From NCBI RefSeq assembly GCF_012726175.1, contig NZ_JAASAD010000024.1, positions 1-49,622 on the forward strand: 49,622 nucleotides of DNA. The letters run 5' to 3'. This stretch comes from Micromonospora sp. HNM0581 (lineage in GTDB: Bacteria; Actinomycetota; Actinomycetes; Mycobacteriales; Micromonosporaceae). This document shows positions 24,579 to 33,314 of this stretch, piece by piece. The first letter of the stretch is position 1, and each line of letters starts with the position of its first letter. Below the pieces are notes generated by a model. The model did not search any database. It had not been told where the DNA came from and was given only the letters and a program-made list of their open reading frames with translations. The translations under genes were made by a program, and so were the position numbers.

Positions 24579-25841
24579 ATGCGGGTCCTGTTCACGACGT
24601 TCGCTGCCCCCTCGCACCTGCAGGTCCAGGTGCCGATCGCGTGGGCGCTGCGCGCAGCCGGGCACGACGTCCGGATCGCGGGTCAGCCGGATCTCGCCGA
24701 CGCCGTCGCGCGGACTGGCCATCTGTTCGTGCCCGTCGGCGAGCCGCTCGCCCTGTCCGAACAGATCGACCGGCCCGACGACGGCTCCGTCGACTTCATG
24801 GCACTGGCCGACCTGAGCTGCCGGCGACCCGACCGGCGCACGCGCGAATACCTGCGCACCGCCCTGGCGATATCCACCAACGTCTACCGAGCACTGAACC
24901 CGGAGCCGATGATCGCACAGCTCGTCGACCTCGTCTTCGACTGGAGGCCCGACCTCGTCGTCTGGGACACGATGACGTTCGGCGGCGCCGTCGCCGCGAT
25001 GGCCGGCGGCGCCGCGCACGCGCGGCTGCTGTTCGGACTCGACCTGATCGCCCGCGCACGGATGGAGTACCGACGTCACGACGCACCCGACGACCCGTTC
25101 CGCGACTGGCTCGGCAGCGCGCTCGACAAGTACGGCGTCGCGTTCGCCGAGGAAGCCGTGGTCGGGCAGTGGACGATCGATCCCGTGCCACCCTCGGTCG
25201 GGCTCGCCACCGACCAGCTTCGCGTGCCGGTCCGGTACGTGCCCTACAACGGCGCGGCCACAGCGATGGAGATGACGTGCGCCCCGGCGCACCGGCCACG
25301 CGTGTGCCTGACGCTCGGTCAGAGCGGACGCGACGTGCTCGGCCGCGACCGCGCCGCGAGCGCCGAACTGCTCGCCGCCGCGGCCGACATCGACGCCGAG
25401 ATCGTCGCTACGCTCGACGCGCGGCAACTCGCCGGCCTCGGCCCGGTGCCGTCAAACGTCCGGGTCGTCGATTTCATGGCCCTTGACGTGCTGCTGCCAA
25501 CCTGCTCGGTGATCATCAACCACGGCGGCTCCGGCTCGATGCAGACCGCGCTGCTGCACGGCGTACCGCAGGTCGTCGTGCCCGACCTGATGTGGGACAC
25601 CGAACACAAGGCCGAGCTGATGGAACGTGCGGGTGCCGGGGTGTGGATCCGGGACCCGGACTTCCCCGCGCCGGCCCTGGCCGCGGCCGTCCGCCGTGTC
25701 TTGATCGACCCGTCGTACCGCGAGGCGGCGGCGCGGCTGCGACGCGAGGTGCTCGGCGCCCCGACACCGGCCGACATCGTTCCCGCCCTCGAACTGCTCA
25801 CCGAGCAGCATCGTCGGCCGGTCACCGCCGGTCCGAACTGA
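24579..25841 (+). CDS. GT1 glycosyltransferase
   Basis: This 420-residue GT-B enzyme starts MRVLFTTFAAPSHLQVQVPIA. The acceptor domain contains WRPDLVVWDTMTFGG. A WTIDPVP...VRYVPYNG linker leads into the donor domain with VIINHGGSGSMQTALLHG and QVVVPDLMWDTEHKAELME. I chose the ATG at 24579 because of GAGGAGA just upstream and because all paralogues start MRVL. It leads a three-gene operon with a 3,5-epimerase and a 4-ketoreductase, so it may use the sugar those enzymes finish. Confidence 0.92.
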   Translation: MRVLFTTFAAPSHLQVQVPIAWALRAAGHDVRIAGQPDLADAVARTGHLFVPVGEPLALSEQIDRPDDGSVDFMALADLSCRRPDRRTREYLRTALAISTNVYRALNPEPMIAQLVDLVFDWRPDLVVWDTMTFGGAVAAMAGGAAHARLLFGLDLIARARMEYRRHDAPDDPFRDWLGSALDKYGVAFAEEAVVGQWTIDPVPPSVGLATDQLRVPVRYVPYNGAATAMEMTCAPAHRPRVCLTLGQSGRDVLGRDRAASAELLAAAADIDAEIVATLDARQLAGLGPVPSNVRVVDFMALDVLLPTCSVIINHGGSGSMQTALLHGVPQVVVPDLMWDTEHKAELMERAGAGVWIRDPDFPAPALAAAVRRVLIDPSYREAAARLRREVLGAPTPADIVPALELLTEQHRRPVTAGPN

Positions 25842-25874
25842 TCGTCCATCGCCCAACCGATTCGGGAGCACCGA

Positions 25875-26507
25875 ATGTCATCCACCATGCAGGCCCGCGC
25901 ACTGAAGGTCGAAGGCGCCGTCGAATTCACCCCACGGGTCTTCCCCGACGACCGCGGGATCTTCGTCTCACCCTTCCAGGAGACCGCCTTCGTCGAGGCG
26001 CTCGGCCACCCACTCTTTCCGGTGGCCCAGACCAACCACAGCCGCTCACGCAAGGGCGTGGTCCGGGGCGCGCACTTCACCCTCACCCCGCCCGGAATCG
26101 CCAAGTACGTGTACTGCGCGCGGGGCAAGACGATCGATTTCGTCGTGGACATCCGAGTCGGTTCCCCGACCTTCGGGCAGTTCGATCAGGTCCTGCTCGA
26201 CCAAGAGGCGTTCCGGGCGGTCTACCTGCCGGTTGGCGTGGCCCACGCCTTCGCCGCGCTCGCGGACGACACCGTCGTGTCGTACATGCTCTCCGACGGC
26301 TACGTCGAGGCGCACGAGAAGGCGGTCAACGTGCTGGACCCGGCGCTGAACCTGCCGCTGCCGACCGGCGTCGAGCGGGTGCTCTCCGATCGGGACAGGT
26401 CCGCGCCCACGATCGAGGAGGCCCGCAGACTGGGCCTGCTACCGGACTACGCACAGTGCCAGAAGCTGGAGAGCGAACTGTTCGCCGCGCCCCGGGGCCG
26501 CGAGTGA
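25875..26507 (+). CDS. dTDP-4-keto-6-deoxyhexose 3,5- (or 5-) epimerase, RmlC family
   Basis: The 210-residue cupin has the RmlC signatures FPDDRGIFVSPFQE and KGVVRGAHFTL, whose histidine is the catalytic base, and YLPVGVAHAF. In deoxysugar pathways these enzymes invert C-5 to give L-sugars. It is the only such epimerase in the window, so all L-configured sugars (L-rhodosamine-like, L-nitro sugar) should pass through it. It lies 33 bp after the transferase and overlaps the next gene by 4 nt. Confidence 0.9.
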   Translation: MSSTMQARALKVEGAVEFTPRVFPDDRGIFVSPFQETAFVEALGHPLFPVAQTNHSRSRKGVVRGAHFTLTPPGIAKYVYCARGKTIDFVVDIRVGSPTFGQFDQVLLDQEAFRAVYLPVGVAHAFAALADDTVVSYMLSDGYVEAHEKAVNVLDPALNLPLPTGVERVLSDRDRSAPTIEEARRLGLLPDYAQCQKLESELFAAPRGRE

Positions 26508-27430
26508 GCACCGCGGTCGCGGTACTCGGGGCCACCGGTGGCGTCGGGCAGCACGTGTGCTCGGCGTTCCGTGCCTCCGGTGACCACGTGCTCGGCATCG
26601 CCCGGCGCCCATCCGTGGCGGGCTCCGCCCTCCGCCTCGACCTCGCGGAGGCTGCGCCGGGGCAGCTCGCCGCAGCGTTGACCGCACACCGCACCGAGAT
26701 CGTGGTGAACGCGACGGGGGGCTGGGTCCTCAGCGCCGAAGCGATGCACCTCGCCCACGTCCAGATCGTCGAACGGCTGGTCGCCGCCAGCACACTCATG
26801 CCCGATCCGCCGCGCATCGTCCACATAGGCACCATCCACGAGTACGGCCCGGTGCCGGCCGGGACACTGATCGACGAAAGCCGCACGCCGGAGCCGCAGA
26901 CCGGATACGCCCGGACGAAGCTGGCCGGTTCACAGGCGCTTCTGAACGCGACCGCCGCCGGCACCGCACGGGGCGTGGTCCTGCGCGCGGTCAACGTGTG
27001 CGGGCCGGGCACGACTTCCGCCAGCTTCCTCGGCGCGGTCCTCGACCGGATCCGCGACGTCCGGCCGGGCGACCGCGTGCCGATGACGATTGCCGACGCG
27101 CGCCGCGACTACCTCGACGTGCGGGACCTCACCGACGCGGTCGTCCGGGCGGCCCGCGCGCCCGAGAGCACGGTTGGTCAGGTCATCAACGTCGGCCGCG
27201 GCGAGGCGGTCGCCATGCGACAGCTCGTCGACTGGCTCCTGGCCGCGGCCGGACTGCCGCCCGACACGATCGACGAGCAGGGCGCCGCGGTGCAGAGCAA
27301 GGGCGGAGACTGGACCCGGGCGGACAACCGCCGGGCGGCGCGGCTGCTCGGCTGGCAGCCGCGGACCGCGCTCGACGCGTCGCTGCGCGACATGTGGCAC
27401 GACGCGGCAAGGCGGTACAGCGAAGCTTGA
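26504..27430 (+). CDS. dTDP-4-ketohexose reductase (NAD-dependent epimerase/dehydratase family)
   Basis: This 308-residue extended SDR has AVLGATGGVGQHV, a serine/threonine region near IGTIHEYGPV, and the catalytic YARTK. It resembles the DnmV/EvaE/SnogC group of 4-ketoreductases that complete dTDP-deoxysugars. The GTG at 26504 overlaps the previous stop (GTGA). A second, shorter 4-ketoreductase lies at 37937-38695; the pair could give opposite C-4 configurations or serve different sugars. A candidate promoter for the next operon overlaps its last codons. Confidence 0.85.
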   Translation: MSTAVAVLGATGGVGQHVCSAFRASGDHVLGIARRPSVAGSALRLDLAEAAPGQLAAALTAHRTEIVVNATGGWVLSAEAMHLAHVQIVERLVAASTLMPDPPRIVHIGTIHEYGPVPAGTLIDESRTPEPQTGYARTKLAGSQALLNATAAGTARGVVLRAVNVCGPGTTSASFLGAVLDRIRDVRPGDRVPMTIADARRDYLDVRDLTDAVVRAARAPESTVGQVINVGRGEAVAMRQLVDWLLAAAGLPPDTIDEQGAAVQSKGGDWTRADNRRAARLLGWQPRTALDASLRDMWHDAARRYSEA

Positions 27431-27458
27431 GGGCACCACGAGCGCGCGTTCCTAGCTT
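27416..27458 (+). promoter_or_regulatory. Candidate SARP-type promoter, leaderless P450-like gene
   Basis: TACAGCG / TTGAGGG / ACGAGCG at 11-bp spacing, 8 bp, then TAGCTT (27453-27458), 6 nt before the ATG at 27465. It begins inside the end of the 4-ketoreductase gene. Confidence 0.5.
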
Positions 27459-27464
27459 GTCCGC

Positions 27465-28709
27465 ATGACGGCGACCAGCACAGACGACGCCCTCGGCTCG
27501 ACCCTCATGACACTGCGCGGCTTCCAGTGGGTGTACGGGGCCCGGCAGGACCCCTACGCCCTCCTGCTCCGGGCAGAGAGCGACGACCCCCACGAACTCG
27601 GCCGGCGCGTACGCGCGAACGGTGCGCTGACCTGGAGCAGTGCCGAGGCCTGGGTCACCGCGACGCACGCCTTGGCCGTCCGGCTCCTCCGCGACGAGCG
27701 GCTCGGGCTGCGCAAACCGCCGCCCACCGACAGCGCACCGTCGTGGGCCATGCCGACCCTCGACGACGTGCTGCCCCTCGACGACGTGGGGCTCCAACTC
27801 GACCGGACGGACTGCGAACGCTTCGGGCGAAGCGTCGCGGCGGCACTCGCCGCACCACGCCTGAGAAAGGCACACACGGAGATCACCGTCCGGATCGACC
27901 GGCTGGCCGCCGGCCTCAACGGCGCGTTCGACCTGACCTCGGACTACGCGGTGTCCGTCGCCACCATGGCCACCTCTGTCCTGCTCGGCGTGCCGGCAGC
28001 GCACCAGGAGGAGTTCGCGCGGCTGTGTGCGGGCGCCGCAACCGCCCTCGACGCCACGCTGTGCCCGCCGCGGTTGGACACCGCCCGGCTGCTGCTCGAC
28101 TCGATCGCCGGGCTGCGGGAACTGCTCGTCTCGCTGCCGACCGGCGCCGGTGACGACCTGCTCGGCGAGCTGACGCGCACCGAGCCGGACAGCGTCCTGC
28201 CGGTGGCGCTGCTCCACTGTGCCGTCGGCGCCGACCTTACGGCGACGCTGGTCGCCAACACCATGAGCGTGCTGCTCGCCGAGCCTGGGCGGTGGACAGC
28301 CGTGGCGACGGAGCCGGGTCTCGCTGCCGCCGCGGTACGCGAAACCCTGCGCTTCGCGCCGCCCGTCCGGCTGCAACGCCTCGTCGCCCGCACCGACCTC
28401 GATCTGGACGGCACCGCGGTCACGGCGGGCAGCGAGGTCGTGGTCCTGCTCGAAGCTGCCAATCGCGACCCCGCCGCGTTCGCCGACCCGGACCACTTCG
28501 ATCCGGGACGCGAGCCGGCTGCCGAGATCCTCTGGGCGCACCCTGCGATGCCGGCCGGCGTCGTCGCCGAGACGGTACGCCGGCACGCCACCGTCGCCGT
28601 GTCCGCCCTCGCGGCACACCTGCCCACGTTGCGTGCCGCCGGCGAGGGCTACCGGCGGCTGCGGTCCCCCGTGACCGGCAGCCCGCTGTCGCGGCCCGTC
28701 GTTGCGTGA
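27465..28709 (+). CDS. P450-like glycosyltransferase activator (AknT/DnrQ/DesVIII type)
   Basis: The 414-residue protein has the cytochrome P450 fold, including an ExxR helix (RETLRF near residue 293). It lacks the heme-binding FxxGxxxCxG loop; in its place is WAHPAMPAGVVAETVRRHA. That is the hallmark of AknT/DnrQ/SnogN/DesVIII proteins, which bind and activate a partner glycosyltransferase and do no redox chemistry. The transferase gene follows after 18 bp. Only this one of the eight transferases has an adjacent activator, which suggests it adds the aminosugar. No ribosome site precedes the ATG. Confidence 0.88.
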   Translation: MTATSTDDALGSTLMTLRGFQWVYGARQDPYALLLRAESDDPHELGRRVRANGALTWSSAEAWVTATHALAVRLLRDERLGLRKPPPTDSAPSWAMPTLDDVLPLDDVGLQLDRTDCERFGRSVAAALAAPRLRKAHTEITVRIDRLAAGLNGAFDLTSDYAVSVATMATSVLLGVPAAHQEEFARLCAGAATALDATLCPPRLDTARLLLDSIAGLRELLVSLPTGAGDDLLGELTRTEPDSVLPVALLHCAVGADLTATLVANTMSVLLAEPGRWTAVATEPGLAAAAVRETLRFAPPVRLQRLVARTDLDLDGTAVTAGSEVVVLLEAANRDPAAFADPDHFDPGREPAAEILWAHPAMPAGVVAETVRRHATVAVSALAAHLPTLRAAGEGYRRLRSPVTGSPLSRPVVA

Positions 28710-28727
28710 GCGGAAGGAGGCGCGGAC

Positions 28728-29990
28728 ATGCGAGTACTCATCACCTGCTTCGCCGTCGACAGCCACTTCAGCGGATGCGTGCCCCTCGCCTGGGCCCTGC
28801 GCACCGCCGGGCACCAGGTTCTCGTCGCCGGACAGCCGGCGCTCATCGAGGCCGTCGTGCGTGCCGGACTCACCGCGGCGCCGGTCGGCGTCGACCACGC
28901 CCACGACCAGATGCTCGCCAAGGTCGGCGCTGACATCCTCGCGCTGCACGACGACCGCGACTACCTGGAAAAGCACCACGACAGGCTGGGCTTGGAGTTC
29001 CTCAGGGGCCACGAGACCGTGATGACTGCGCTGTTCTACTCCAAGGTGAACAGCGACTCGATGATCGACGACGTCGTAGACCTGGCCTACGGCTGGCAGC
29101 CGGACCTGGTGCTGTGGGAGCCGTTCACGTTCGCGGGTGCGGTCGCCGCCCGGGTCACCGGCGCGGCGCACGCCCGGCTGTTGACGATGCCGGACATGTT
29201 TCTCAGCACCCGTGAGCGACACCTGTCCATGCTCGACCGGCTACCGGCCGGGCGGCGCGACGACGTGCTCGCGTCCTGGCTCGACTCGACCCTTGCGCGC
29301 TACGGTCACGGCTTCGACGAGGAGATCGTCACCGGGCAGTGGTCCATCGACCCGATGCCCGAGGGCATTCGGATCGACACCCGGCAGCCGACCGTGCCGA
29401 TACGCTACATCCCCTACAACGGCCAGGTGCCGTCGATCGTGCCGGACTGGTTGCGCGAGCCGCCCGCCAGGCCGCGTCTGTGCGTGACGCTCGGCATGAC
29501 CGCCCGTACCAGCAACTGGTCGAACATGATCGCCATCGAGGACCTCTTCGAGGTCGTCGCGGAGCTCAACGTCGAGGTGGTCGCCACGCTCTCCGCCGAG
29601 GAGCAGGCCCTCGTGCCGGACGTGCCGGACAACGTCCGGCTGGTCGAACACGTGCCGCTCGACGTTCTGCTGCCGACGTGCGCCGCCGTCCTGCACCACG
29701 GGGGCCTGGGCACCTGGGCGACTGCTGCAGCGCTGGGCGTACCGCAGTTGTCGCTCGGATACATGTGGGACGCGGTCTACCGGGCCCAGCGCACCGAGGC
29801 GCTCGGTGCGGGACTGGCCCTGCACTCCTCCGACCTCACCCCGGCGAGGCTGCGCGGCCTCCTGGCCCGAATCCTCGACGAGGGCTCGTTTCGGCACCGG
29901 GCCGGACAGCTGCGCGAGGCCATGAGTGCGATGCCCTCGCCGAACGACGTGGTTCCAATGCTGGAGAAGCTCACCGCAGAGCGCGGGTGA
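28728..29990 (+). CDS. GT1 glycosyltransferase with P450-like partner (AknS-type)
   Basis: This 420-residue GT-B enzyme starts MRVLITCFAVDSHFSGCVPLA. The donor signature is AVLHHGGLGTWATAAALG, and PQLSLGYMWDAVYRAQR follows. It lies directly behind the activator gene, as aknS lies beside aknT. By analogy it would attach an aminosugar such as L-rhodosamine to the aglycone. AGGAGG stands 8 nt before the ATG. Its 3' end overlaps the convergent transferase by 20 bp. Confidence 0.92.
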   Translation: MRVLITCFAVDSHFSGCVPLAWALRTAGHQVLVAGQPALIEAVVRAGLTAAPVGVDHAHDQMLAKVGADILALHDDRDYLEKHHDRLGLEFLRGHETVMTALFYSKVNSDSMIDDVVDLAYGWQPDLVLWEPFTFAGAVAARVTGAAHARLLTMPDMFLSTRERHLSMLDRLPAGRRDDVLASWLDSTLARYGHGFDEEIVTGQWSIDPMPEGIRIDTRQPTVPIRYIPYNGQVPSIVPDWLREPPARPRLCVTLGMTARTSNWSNMIAIEDLFEVVAELNVEVVATLSAEEQALVPDVPDNVRLVEHVPLDVLLPTCAAVLHHGGLGTWATAAALGVPQLSLGYMWDAVYRAQRTEALGAGLALHSSDLTPARLRGLLARILDEGSFRHRAGQLREAMSAMPSPNDVVPMLEKLTAERG

Positions 29991-31278
29991 GGCGCCGCAG
30001 CGCCGGCACCAGTTCGGCCGGTGCCGGCGCGGCGAGCATCTCGACCCGCAGCCGGGCGGCCGCGGCCGCGAAAGACGACTCCTCAAGCACTCTCGACAGC
30101 AGTGCGCGCAGCTCCCGCGCCGTGCACTTCTCGGCGCTGCCGCACAGTGCCGCTCCCGCCTCCGCCACCCGCCACGACTTCAGGTGATTGTCGAGCAACA
30201 CCGCCGGCACGATGACCTGGGGTACGCCGTGGATGAGTGCGGTCTGGGAGGTGCCTGATCCGCCGTGGTGGATGATGGCGGCGCAGGTGGGCAGGAGCAC
30301 GTCGAGGTTGACGAACTCGACGGTGCGTACGTTGTCCGGTATGGGGTAGCCGGGCGGGATCTGGCTGTTGCTCAGGGTGGCGACGACGTCGACGTCGAGG
30401 GTGGCGACGGCGTCGAGGAGTTCGGTGACCGCGGTCCGGTCCCCGCCGAGGGTTTCGCGGAACGAGCGGCCCAGGGTGAGACAGACCCGGGGCCGGGTCG
30501 GTGGCTCGCGTAGCCAGTCGGTCACGGTCGCGGGCCCGTTGTAGGGGGTGTAGCGCATCGGCAGGTAGTGGTGGTCGACCGGCAGCCGGAGGGAGGCCGG
30601 GACGGGGTCGATGGTGAACTGTCCGAGGACGGCCTGCTCGGTGAACGGGTGGCCGTGTCGGGCCAGGACGTCGCCGAGCCACTCCTGCAGCGGGTCGTCG
30701 CGCAGGGCCGGCACCCGCCCTCGCAGCAGCTCCAGGTAGGTCGACCGCATGTGCCCGAAGACGTCGAGACCGAACAGCAGCCGCGCATGGGCGGCGCCGC
30801 TGGCGATCGCCGCGACCGAACCGGCGAAGGTCACCGGGTCGCGGACGACGAGATCCGGACGCCAGTCCTGGGTGAACGCAACCAGATCATCGATCATCCC
30901 AGCGGAGCAGGACAGTTGGTGGTCCAGCGACGTCCAGGCGGTCAGCACGGACTGGACGTAGTCGTACGTGAGCCGCTGCCGGCGCAGCTCGCACAGGTCG
31001 AACAGCTCCCAGCGCATCCGGCCGCCCGGGCCCCACAGCTCGTCGCCGGTGAACTCCCACCGCTCGGCAACCTCTTCCACGACGTCCTGTGACCACCGGT
31101 CCGCGCCGAGCGGCGGCCCGACCGCGACGGCTGTGAGCCCGGCGCCGGTGATCGCCTCCGTGAGATCCGGCTGGCTCGCCACCCGCACGTCGTGGCCGGC
31201 CGCACGCAACGCCCACGCCAGGGGCACCTGCGCGTGCAGGTGCGTCGGCGCGGCGATGGTCGTGAAGAGCACCCGCAT
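29971..31278 (-). CDS. GT1 glycosyltransferase, converted twin of 33154-34449
   Basis: The 435-residue GT-B enzyme starts MRVLFTTIAAPTHLHAQVP. Its donor domain has AAIIHHGGSGTSQTALIHG. A 533-bp stretch in the middle (30205-30737) is identical, but for two bases, to part of the transferase at 33154-34449. The first 161 bp are also almost identical. Between these tracts (residues about 55-180) and at the C-terminus the two diverge strongly. Those variable parts shape acceptor and sugar specificity, so the pair probably acts at different positions. No ribosome site is seen before the ATG; a hexamer lies 7 nt upstream. Confidence 0.92.
   Translation of the reverse strand: MRVLFTTIAAPTHLHAQVPLAWALRAAGHDVRVASQPDLTEAITGAGLTAVAVGPPLGADRWSQDVVEEVAERWEFTGDELWGPGGRMRWELFDLCELRRQRLTYDYVQSVLTAWTSLDHQLSCSAGMIDDLVAFTQDWRPDLVVRDPVTFAGSVAAIASGAAHARLLFGLDVFGHMRSTYLELLRGRVPALRDDPLQEWLGDVLARHGHPFTEQAVLGQFTIDPVPASLRLPVDHHYLPMRYTPYNGPATVTDWLREPPTRPRVCLTLGRSFRETLGGDRTAVTELLDAVATLDVDVVATLSNSQIPPGYPIPDNVRTVEFVNLDVLLPTCAAIIHHGGSGTSQTALIHGVPQVIVPAVLLDNHLKSWRVAEAGAALCGSAEKCTARELRALLSRVLEESSFAAAAARLRVEMLAAPAPAELVPALRRLTRALR
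30205..30737 (-). repeat. 533-bp inverted repeat, left copy
   Basis: The reverse complement matches 33689-34221 over 533 bp. Comparing line by line I saw two substitutions, adjacent to each other in meaning (a Thr versus Pro codon change at residue pair VTDW/VPDW). Both ends stop abruptly inside the glycosyltransferase genes, as in gene conversion. Confidence 0.93.
31118..31278 (-). repeat. 161-bp inverted repeat, left copy
   Basis: It matches 33154-33314 in reverse complement with four substitutions, all near the 5' end of the genes. It covers the first 54 codons of both glycosyltransferases. Confidence 0.9.
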
Positions 31279-31285
31279 GCCGGAC

Positions 31286-31328
31286 ACCTTGGACGTCACG
31301 GCTCGTGCCGGCCCTGAGCCCCGATGGA
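31286..31328 (-). promoter_or_regulatory. Candidate SARP-type promoter, leaderless glycosyltransferase
   Basis: Toward the gene: TCCATCG / TCAGGGC / ACGAGCC at 11-bp spacing, 8 bp, then CAAGGT (31291-31286), 7 nt before the ATG at 31278. Confidence 0.5.
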
Positions 31329-31347
31329 GCAGCGGGTTCAGCGCCGG

Positions 31348-31390
31348 TCCACCGATCGTCGACCGCCCCGACAGCGACGATCGCCACGAT
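31348..31390 (+). promoter_or_regulatory. Candidate SARP-type promoter of ketoreductase/aromatase operon
   Basis: TCCACCG / TCGACCG / GACAGCG at 11-bp spacing, 8 bp, then CACGAT (31385-31390), 30 nt before the TTG at 31421. A 9-bp inverted repeat (31353-31361 with 31375-31383) overlaps the box. Confidence 0.55.
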
Positions 31391-31420
31391 GTGGCTCGGC
31401 ACGAAGGACGGGAGAGAACA

Positions 31421-32200
31421 TTGACGCAGGACAGCCTCGCTGTCGTTACCGGCGCGACGAGCGGCATCGGACACGCAGTCGCGACGTTGCTCGCCAAACG
31501 CGGATCGACGGTCTACATCTGCGCCCGCGACGGCCACGCCGTCGACCTGACCGTCAAGGAGCTGCGCGCGAAGGGTCACGACGTTGACGGCCAGGCGTGC
31601 GACGTCCGCGACGCCGGCCAGGTGCGGGCGTTCGTCACCGCGGCCGTCGAACGGTTCGGACCAGTCGGCGTACTCGTCAACAACGCCGGCCGCAACGGCG
31701 GCGGGGTGACCGCCCAGATCACCGACGAACTGTGGCTCGACGTGCTGGAGACCAACCTCACCAGCGTGTTCCGGATGACCCGCGAGGTGCTCACCACCGG
31801 CGGCATGCTGGAGCGCGGGTGGGGACGTGTCATCAACATCGCGTCGACCGGCGGCAAGCAGGGTGTCGTGCTCGGAGCGCCGTACTCGGCGTCGAAGCAC
31901 GGCGTCGTCGGCTTCACCAAGGCCCTCGGGTTGGAGCTGGCCAAGACCGGCGTGACGGTCAACGCCGTCTGCCCCGGGTACGTGGAGACGCCGATGGCCG
32001 AGCGGGTCCGACGGGGGTACGCCGAGGTCTGGGACAGCACCGAGGACGAGGTGCTCGCCCGGTTCCAGGCGAAGATCCCGCTCGGCCGCTACAGCACTCC
32101 GCAAGAGGTCGCCGGCCTCGTCGGCTACCTCGTCACCGACACTGCCGCCCCGATCACCGCGCAGGCGCTCAACGTCTGCGGCGGACTCGGCAACTACTGA
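31421..32200 (+). CDS. Type II PKS C-9 ketoreductase (ActIII/SnoaD type)
   Basis: This 259-residue SDR has TGATSGIGHAVATLLA, NNAGRNGGG and the catalytic block IASTGGKQGVVLGAPYSASK. It ends AQALNVCGGLGNY. These match ActIII-type reductases that reduce C-9 of the nascent polyketide and set the first cyclisation. The start is TTG at 31421, preceded by GGGAGAG at a good distance; no ATG or GTG fits. It heads an operon with the aromatase/cyclase and a glycosyltransferase, which link with gaps of 18 and 2 bp. Confidence 0.93.
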   Translation: MTQDSLAVVTGATSGIGHAVATLLAKRGSTVYICARDGHAVDLTVKELRAKGHDVDGQACDVRDAGQVRAFVTAAVERFGPVGVLVNNAGRNGGGVTAQITDELWLDVLETNLTSVFRMTREVLTTGGMLERGWGRVINIASTGGKQGVVLGAPYSASKHGVVGFTKALGLELAKTGVTVNAVCPGYVETPMAERVRRGYAEVWDSTEDEVLARFQAKIPLGRYSTPQEVAGLVGYLVTDTAAPITAQALNVCGGLGNY

Positions 32201-32218
32201 CCCGAGGGGAACGACGAC

Positions 32219-33151
32219 ATGTCGGAACAGCACACCGATCACCGGGTGACCGTGGCCGCACCCGTAGCGGTGATCTACGACCTCGTCGCCGACGTGAGCT
32301 GCTGGCCGGTGGTGTTCCCACCGACCGTGCACGCCGAACAGATCGAGCGCAGCGGCGACGGGGAGCGGATCCGCATCTGGGCCACCGCGAACGACGAGGT
32401 CAAGAACTGGACCTCGCGGCGGATCCTGGACCGGGCGGCACGCTCGATCACGTTCCGGCAGGACCGGCCAGCTCATCCGGTGGCGGCCATGAGCGGCGAG
32501 TGGCGGTTCGAACCGGCCGGACCCGACAAGACGGTCGTGCGGCTGCTGCACACCTACCGGGCGGTCGACGACGATCCAGGTCACCTCGCCTGGATTCGGC
32601 GCGCCGTCGACCGCAACAGCGAGGCCGAACTGAGCGCGCTGGCCGCTGCGGCGGGGCGCGACGACGAGCTGCTGCTGTCCTTCGAGGACGCGGTGTCGAT
32701 CAACGGAAGGGCCGCGGACGCGTACACCGTCATCGACGAGGCCGGGCTGTGGCCGCAGCGGTTGCCGCACGTCGCCCGGGTCGTCCTCGACGAGCGCGTA
32801 CGCGGTGTCCAGAGCCTCGCCATGGACACCCGCACCGCGGACGGATCGGTGCACACGACCGTGTCGATCCGCATCTGCCTGCCGCCGGACCGCATCGTGT
32901 ACAAGCAGCTGCAGACGCCGAAGCTGATGAGCGCGCATACCGGGTTGTGGTCGTTCCGCGAGCACAACGGCGACACCGAGATGGTGGCCGGACACACCGT
33001 CGTGATCAACGAGTCGGCGATCGCCGGCGTTCTCGGTGAGGATGCCACGGTCGCCGACGCTCGCTCGTACATCCGCGCCGCGCTCGGGCGCAACAGCGGC
33101 ACCACGATGCGGCACGCGAAGGCGTACGCGGAGCAGGCCCGCCGAGGCTGA
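32219..33151 (+). CDS. Didomain polyketide aromatase/cyclase (SnoaE/AknE1 type)
   Basis: The 310-residue protein holds two START/SRPBCC domains (about 1-150 and 155-310). The first includes VAAPVAVIYDLVADVSCWP and the second includes DERVRGVQSL and VSIRICLPPDRIVYKQL. Didomain ARO/CYCs act on C-9-reduced chains, dehydrating and aromatising the first ring. That agrees with the ketoreductase just upstream. It ends 2 bp before the next gene. Confidence 0.92.
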   Translation: MSEQHTDHRVTVAAPVAVIYDLVADVSCWPVVFPPTVHAEQIERSGDGERIRIWATANDEVKNWTSRRILDRAARSITFRQDRPAHPVAAMSGEWRFEPAGPDKTVVRLLHTYRAVDDDPGHLAWIRRAVDRNSEAELSALAAAAGRDDELLLSFEDAVSINGRAADAYTVIDEAGLWPQRLPHVARVVLDERVRGVQSLAMDTRTADGSVHTTVSIRICLPPDRIVYKQLQTPKLMSAHTGLWSFREHNGDTEMVAGHTVVINESAIAGVLGEDATVADARSYIRAALGRNSGTTMRHAKAYAEQARRG

Positions 33152-33153
33152 CG

Positions 33154-33314
33154 ATGCGGGTGCTCTTCACAACCTTCGCCCAGCCGACGCACCTGCACGC
33201 GCAGGTGCCCCTGGCGTGGGCGTTGCGTGCGGCCGGCCACGACGTGCGGGTGGCGAGCCAGCCGGATCTCACGGAGGCGATCACCGGCGCCGGGCTCACA
33301 GCCGTCGCGGTCGG
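33154..33314 (+). repeat. 161-bp inverted repeat, right copy
   Basis: Matches 31118-31278 in reverse complement with four substitutions near the start codon. Confidence 0.9.

Noticed and set aside
27465..28709. A functional cytochrome P450.
   Set aside because: The heme-ligand cysteine loop is absent, so oxygenase activity is not expected.
27186..29222. A 678-codon open frame on the minus strand across the P450-like and glycosyltransferase genes.
   Set aside because: It has low-complexity, arginine- and glycine-rich translation and no conserved motif, and it is antisense to well-supported genes.
30887..33115. A 742-codon open frame on the minus strand across the ketoreductase and aromatase genes.
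   Set aside because: It is a shadow frame caused by high GC. Its translation has no recognisable domain and it runs antisense to clearly functional genes.
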